Origin: Syntrophomonas palmitatica JCM 14374
Lineage (GTDB): Bacteria; Bacillota; Syntrophomonadia; Syntrophomonadales; Syntrophomonadaceae
Direction: 5' to 3'
Assembly (NCBI RefSeq): GCF_001311885.1
Contig: NZ_BBCE01000001.1
Location: forward strand, 62,001 to 126,000
DNA length: 64,000 bases
Each line of letters starts with the position of its first letter. Within the stretch, counting starts at the first letter, position 1. The position numbers and the translations under genes are program-made. Under the pieces are notes generated by a model. That model did no database searches and was not told the origin of the DNA. It was given only the letters and a program-made list of their open reading frames with translations. Positions 59,781-64,000 of the stretch are shown piece by piece.

Positions 59781-61196
59781 TACTTGTAACAGCTTTTTCG
59801 CATCCCATTGGCGGGGATAAAACGTGTTATCCTGAGGTGAAAAGACATATTGTTTTTTCAGTTCATACCGTCTGTTAATGATTCCATCCAGGCAATCAGC
59901 CAAATAATCAATCTCCTGCCTGGTGTTGTACGCAGCCAGGCTGATTCTTACCATGCCGGGAAGTCCCTGTTCCTCATATTCCGGTAAATAACCACTATTA
60001 AGCTCTAAAAGGTGGCGCACATAAGGCTGCGCGCAAAAACAGCCGTTTCTGACCCCAATCCCGGCGCCATAACATAGTTCCGCCCCAACCAGCCCGTGTT
60101 CTACTCCTTTAATATTAAAGCTGATAACTCCCACTCTGGATTCGGCTCCATATATTTTTAAGCCTCTGATTTTTTGCAAACGATTTAAAGCGTAACAGGT
60201 AAGTTCATCTTCATAAGCTGCCAGTTTATGCATCCCGATTTTCTGAAGATAACGCAAACTGGCCGCCAGGCCAATTGCCCCCAGAACATTGGGAGAACCG
60301 GCTTCATCTTTTTCCGGAGGCGCGCTCCAGTAAACCCCTTCGTGAAAAACCATATCCACAGTTCCCCCGCCGCTGTATTCAGGATCCCCCTGAGCAAAGA
60401 AGTCGTAGGGGCCAATTAATACCCCGGTACCGAACGGCGCGTAAATCTTATGCCCGGAAAAAACCATAAAATCAAGGTGGGCCTGATCCTTATGGTCTCT
60501 CATATTAACCACCCGGTGAGGAACCAACTGCGCCCCGTCAACCAGAATCCTGGCTTTATACTCGTGAGCCATTTGGGCAATATAGTGAACGTCATTAATA
60601 TGCCCGGTTACATTTGAGGCTCCGCATACTGCCAATAACTTAACCTTCGGATAATTAATCTTTAATTTCTTCTCCAAATCGTTTATATCCAGCCTGCCCT
60701 TACCATCCACCTGCACATAATGCACCCGGGTATGCTGACGCCAGGGCAAGTCATTGGAATGGTGCTCCATAGCCGTAGTAAGAACACGATCACCGGGCTT
60801 GAAATCGAAGCGATAAGACAGTTTATTAATGGCTTCGGTGGTATTTTTAAGCAGAATCACCGTGTCCAAATCCGGGTCTGCTCCCACAAAAGCACCTATT
60901 TCCTGACGTGCTTTTTCATAGGCGTGAGTGGAGATAAGAGATTTAAAGCCTGTGCCCCGGTGAACCCCGGAATACCAGGGCAGATATTTTTTAATTTCTT
61001 CAACCGCAGTTCTCAGCGCCGGAGTGCTGGCAGCATTATCCAGATTGATATAGTTTAACTTGCGTCCTTTAAGGGTTTGTACCCTGGTTTTGGCTCCAAC
61101 TATTTCTTTTCTAAAGGCGCCTGCATCAAAATTATTTTTCTCCCGCACAAACTCACCCGCGCTTTTTCTTACTGACACAAGTTTCGCAATTGACAT
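59751..61196 (-). CDS. Class V aminotransferase, SufS-like
   Basis: PLP enzyme related to cysteine desulfurases. About 481 residues. NLDNAASTPAL (~residue 50), cofactor His in MEHHSNDLPWR, PLP Asp in DGAQLVPHR, Schiff-base Lys in FSGHKIYAP (~260) and the loop Cys in RNGCFCAQPYVRH (~375). Longer than SufS (~410) at both ends. The last residues VSRVSREPSP are encoded by the REP palindrome. No sufBCD or NifU-like gene is adjacent, so the sulfur acceptor is unknown. ATG 61196 chosen; an ATG-like start 21 bases up is possible. Confidence 0.9.
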   Translation of the reverse strand: MSIAKLVSVRKSAGEFVREKNNFDAGAFRKEIVGAKTRVQTLKGRKLNYINLDNAASTPALRTAVEEIKKYLPWYSGVHRGTGFKSLISTHAYEKARQEIGAFVGADPDLDTVILLKNTTEAINKLSYRFDFKPGDRVLTTAMEHHSNDLPWRQHTRVHYVQVDGKGRLDINDLEKKLKINYPKVKLLAVCGASNVTGHINDVHYIAQMAHEYKARILVDGAQLVPHRVVNMRDHKDQAHLDFMVFSGHKIYAPFGTGVLIGPYDFFAQGDPEYSGGGTVDMVFHEGVYWSAPPEKDEAGSPNVLGAIGLAASLRYLQKIGMHKLAAYEDELTCYALNRLQKIRGLKIYGAESRVGVISFNIKGVEHGLVGAELCYGAGIGVRNGCFCAQPYVRHLLELNSGYLPEYEEQGLPGMVRISLAAYNTRQEIDYLADCLDGIINRRYELKKQYVFSPQDNTFYPRQWDAKKLLQVSRVSREPSP

Positions 61197-61314
61197 GAAT
61201 TCACGGCTTACTCGCAAGTTCGTGAATTTGTGTCCAGTCGAATGCGAAAGTTGAGTTACTAAAATAGACTATGAAAAAGCGCTTTTTGTTACCACTACAT
61301 TATGCGGTTGATTT

Positions 61315-61527
61315 TTAATCTTCCCAAAGTTCTTCTCCCAGGGCTGTAATTTCTTTTTTTCTATTGCGGGTTGATCCTTTATCAATAGTCCAGACCCCAC
61401 GCCATAAAATTAAGATGTCTCCTTCCCTTGCAGCTTCAGGAATCTCATAACGCGGGACATGCTTAATGCTGCCATCTATCTCTAATACCGCCAGGTCGCC
61501 TTCAAATCGATCAATAACCGCTTGCAT
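61315..61527 (-). CDS. DUF3006 small protein
   Basis: About 70 residues, a small beta-barrel-like family (VIDRFEGDLAVLEIDG, VPRYEIPEAAREGDIL). It is often encoded beside secreted ComEC-type metallo-beta-lactamase proteins, as here. ATG 61527 has AGGAGG six bases upstream. Role unknown. Confidence 0.85.
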   Translation of the reverse strand: MQAVIDRFEGDLAVLEIDGSIKHVPRYEIPEAAREGDILILWRGVWTIDKGSTRNRKKEITALGEELWED

Positions 61528-61538
61528 CTTCATCCTCC

Positions 61539-62671
61539 TCAGGGCCGGCAACTGCCGCAGGGTCTAAAGCCCCGGTCCACAGCATCATCGCGGCAGTTAA
61601 AATAGATACGGTTATATTCAGCAGGCAGACTATGGCAATCAGGCCTATGAAAAATTTTGCTCCTTTTATTGCCAATATATGCCGTCTGTCCTTTGTCGGT
61701 CTGGGTTCTGTCAATTAGCGGAGCCGCCGGAATTGGGGCAACGACAGGCGGTCCGTCTTTATCACACGCGACACGAATTCTTTCCCCGTCAGCATAAATA
61801 CGAATACTGCCATTGAGGTCTGTTCGGTATATTTTAGCTCCCGCCCCTTGCAGCCTTTCAATGGTTTCATTATGAGGGTGTCCGTAATCATTGCCCGCTC
61901 CGCACAAAATCACGGCATATTGGGGAGCAACAGCCTGCAGAAAAGGCTGACTGCTGCTGCCTGAACTGCATGATGCCCCACTTTCAGCACCTGAGCTTTC
62001 AAAGGTATTTTGGAGTTTATCATTTCAGCTTCGCTGAGGCTTTCCGCATCCCCGGCCAGAATAAAAGCATTTTTTCCGTATTCCATTTTGATTACGGCAC
62101 TGTAGTTGTTTAAATCCTCATAACCCTCATTTACCGGAGCTATAAATACAGCTTTCATATCAGTCAGCGGCAGAGCAACGCCCGCTCGGGCAGTCTTTAC
62201 CCTTAATCCCTGCTCTTTAATAATCTGGAGCAGATTAGCAAACTGCTCACTGTTGTGAACTACTTTCGGCATATATATTTTTTCAATCGGAAATGATCTG
62301 ATTACTTCGGGCAGACCCCCGATATGATCCGCATGGGGATGAGTAGCCACCAGCACTTGCAGGCTTTTAACCCCCTGTGATTTCAGGTAATTTACCACTT
62401 TTTCTGCTTCATCAGGTTTCCGCCGTCAACCAGCATATTATCCTGCGGGGGTCTGTACGAGAATAGAGTCTCCCTGTCCTACATCGATAAAATGTACAAC
62501 CAGGCCGGATGTGGCGGTCCGGTTTTGCTGTTCCAGGACCGGCAGTGTCTGTTGGAGCGACTGCCGCTCGCCCATTTCTTTGTTTCCGCCTGGGGAGGCC
62601 TGGCAACCGGCCATAACCAGGCAGAAAAGCAACCCAATTAAAACGAAGAGTGTTTTGGTCCTTTGCTTCAT
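61539..62671 (-). CDS. ComEC-like MBL-fold lipoprotein with zinc tail (indels)
   Basis: Signal peptide with lipobox (LVMAGCQAS, Cys ~22), then an MBL hydrolase domain as in the C-terminus of ComEC: VVHFIDVGQGDSILVQTPAG, ATHPHADHIGGLPEVI (HxHxDH), FILAGDAES, LKVGHHGSSGSSS. C-terminal Ada-like CxxC tail: YIGNKRSKIFHRPDCHSLP and GFRPCGSCRP. The text lies in three frames; at least three single-base losses near 62440, 62415 and 61970. Repaired length ~375. Probably a cell-surface nuclease or phosphodiesterase; not shown here. Confidence 0.83.
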
Positions 62672-63756
62672 AATCCCGCCTCCGCTTTATCTTTGATTTG
62701 CTTGCCGTTACATAAGCCAGGACCGCATTGCCTTTCTATGGAGCGCAAACAGGAATCGATATTGCCCGCGGTCAACTTAATGCCAAAGTCAGGAGGGATA
62801 TAGCTACCAGCCGCACCGGTTATCCGCCGCACCACCAAAGTGCCCACGTGAGGATAGATATGGCTGGCGTCATAGAAATTATCCAGGTTCTCAGTTACAG
62901 AATTGGGGTACATAAAATGATGCACTTCACCAAAGACTGCGACCGCATCCCGCAGCCATTGTTCATAGTAGGGAAACAACCCTTCGGAAATCATGAGATT
63001 AAACAAGGGACGGGAAACGGGAGTGGTAAACACTATAAACCGGCTGTGCGGGTTGGCCTTTTTTATTTTTTCCAAACTGGTTTTTACATCTGCATACTGG
63101 TAGTTGGCATAAATATCGCGGTGGTATTTGTCAACCGTGGCCTGTACTTTGCGCTGCTTTTCCTGCGGGTCGCTGACCGTCAGCAGGGTTTTAACATTAT
63201 TTCGATCATAGGCAAAATTAACCGGGACTCCACGGCGCGAAGCCTCGTAGTTCCGCCAGGAACGCTGCAGGGTATCCCAGGAAAGCAGAGTTTTATAACG
63301 ATAGGCAAACTCCCGGTTTTTATTTATATAAAAAGCAGGTCTCTGGAACTCCTTGAATTTAAGGCTGCGGTTGGTGGCGTAGAAATCAAGCCCCAGAACA
63401 ATACAGTCAAATTCCCGTCCGTTTTTAGCCTTGGCATATTCGATATATTCGTAGTACTCATCTAAAAGCATATTGCTGACCGCGTAATTATAAGCCCGAT
63501 AACCGGCAAAATCGTACTGGTTGATATATGTGGTGCGGCTGCTGCCTAATATTATAGTGTTATAGTTGAAGTTCCCCCGCCCTACGCGGTTAGTTTTCTG
63601 CTGTCTTTCGTCAAAGCCCATCTGAATTCTGTTGTAACGGTTGGCATGGGCAAAATTCCATAAAGGATCAATATAATAATTGAACCCTGCGGCTACGGTT
63701 AGAAGCAGCAGAATTGTTATTAACGTTATAATAAACCATTTCCTAAACAAACCCAT
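62668..63756 (-). CDS. Membrane-anchored SGNH-like protein
   Basis: 362 residues. One N-terminal membrane span (WFIITLITILLLLTVAAGF). The rest is extracytoplasmic with SGNH-type blocks: Ser in TIILGSSRTTYI (~residue 70) and the D-x-x-H pair in FYDASHIYPHVG (~300). Such proteins often work with an MBOAT acyltransferase to acetylate wall or exopolysaccharide; a partner would lie beyond the window. A few bases overlap the MBL lipoprotein start, so they may be co-transcribed. Confidence 0.75.
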   Translation of the reverse strand: MGLFRKWFIITLITILLLLTVAAGFNYYIDPLWNFAHANRYNRIQMGFDERQQKTNRVGRGNFNYNTIILGSSRTTYINQYDFAGYRAYNYAVSNMLLDEYYEYIEYAKAKNGREFDCIVLGLDFYATNRSLKFKEFQRPAFYINKNREFAYRYKTLLSWDTLQRSWRNYEASRRGVPVNFAYDRNNVKTLLTVSDPQEKQRKVQATVDKYHRDIYANYQYADVKTSLEKIKKANPHSRFIVFTTPVSRPLFNLMISEGLFPYYEQWLRDAVAVFGEVHHFMYPNSVTENLDNFYDASHIYPHVGTLVVRRITGAAGSYIPPDFGIKLTAGNIDSCLRSIERQCGPGLCNGKQIKDKAEAGL

Positions 63757-63880
63757 TAATTACATCACCTAAACATTCAATTGCTTGTCATGGTGAGCGT
63801 TCATTTCTTAATCATTGCTGTGATGTGCAGCCAAGAACGCAAACTTTCCGGTATTGTCATTGTTATGCAAACTATGTATT

Positions 63881-63996
63881 TGTCGTTGCCAGGAGCGCAG
63901 CGACGCGGCAATCTTTCCCAGCCTAAAACTTTTCTTTTATCGTGGCACGGGTTATATTCCTGTGAAGATTGCGAGTGCGGCAAAGCAATCCGTCCC
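63881..63996. repeat. REP-like element pair at the right edge
   Basis: TTGCCAGGAGCGCAGCGACG with CGGCAATCTTTCCC, then about 45 bases later the inverted partner GATTGCGAGTGCGGCAAAGC. This is the widespread bacterial 'ATTGCGAGGAGCGAAGCGACG'-type dispersed element. It lies upstream of the SGNH gene; no gene is seen in 63757-64000. Confidence 0.7.
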
Positions 63997-64000
63997 TTAC

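Noticed and set aside
62728-63465. Long plus-strand open frame of 245 codons
   Set aside because: It is antisense to the SGNH-like gene, has no ribosome site and no family resemblance.
63801-63983. Minus-strand frame of 60 codons at the edge
   Set aside because: It is the translation of a REP-like element and upstream sequence, a common false gene.

Overview
The window looks like the chromosome of an anaerobic, spore-forming, low-to-moderate GC Firmicute of the Syntrophomonas type. This is inferred from protein resemblance and gene content; no rRNA is present to confirm it. Supporting signs are Spo0B-, SpoIVFA/FB- and LonB-like proteins, an L27 with the Firmicute cleavable N-terminus next to its protease Prp, strong AGGAGG ribosome sites with many GTG/TTG starts, and genes for short-chain acyl/acetate and CoA-thiol metabolism (acetyl-CoA hydrolase/CoA-transferase family, acetate permease, CoA-disulfide reductase).

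Layout. 1-6.4 kb: 3' part of leuS, an O6-alkylguanine repair gene, the nadD-yqeK-rsfS operon, a Cys-rich unknown and a cysteine synthase-type enzyme. 6.6-18.4 kb (minus): a long ribosome/sporulation block read as spoIVFA, spoIVFB, DUF2007, two radical-SAM-associated genes, rng, rplU, prp, rpmA, spo0B, obg, proB, proA. 18.6-33 kb: a nitronate monooxygenase-like gene, DUF1232, rodA, minCDE, then DUF4321-maf-radC-mreB-mreC-mreD-mrdA, rex, and a phosphate-transport pair with a four-repeat Pho box. 32-46 kb: valS-folC, a SEC-C protein, and the proteostasis block tig-clpP-clpX-lonB-lonA-engB. 46-64 kb: an accessory stretch with eight tRNA genes, cell-wall-type proteins (TPR, L,D-transpeptidase), thiol/CoA enzymes, an acetate permease, a GIY-YIG-like protein, an ECF vitamin-type importer, a SufS-like enzyme, a metallo-beta-lactamase lipoprotein with its DUF3006 partner, and an SGNH-type membrane protein.

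The order from tig to obg matches the well-known Bacillus subtilis order (tig, clpX, lonB, lonA, ysxC; valS, folC; maf, radC, mreBCD, minCD, spoIVFAB, rplU, ysxB, rpmA, spo0B, obg) with lineage-specific insertions (clpP, rex, pit, mrdA, minE, rodA, rng). The window therefore couples envelope elongation, division-site selection, ribosome assembly, forespore proteolysis and protein quality control.

About twenty genes, most of them single-copy housekeeping genes, are interrupted by one or a few single-base indels, often in homopolymers. I read these as sequence errors and report each such gene as one locus. Intergenic regions carry a dispersed CTGTG/CACAG-type repeat family, and two different REP-like palindromic elements occur near the right end. 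No CRISPR array, transposase, integrase or phage gene was seen.
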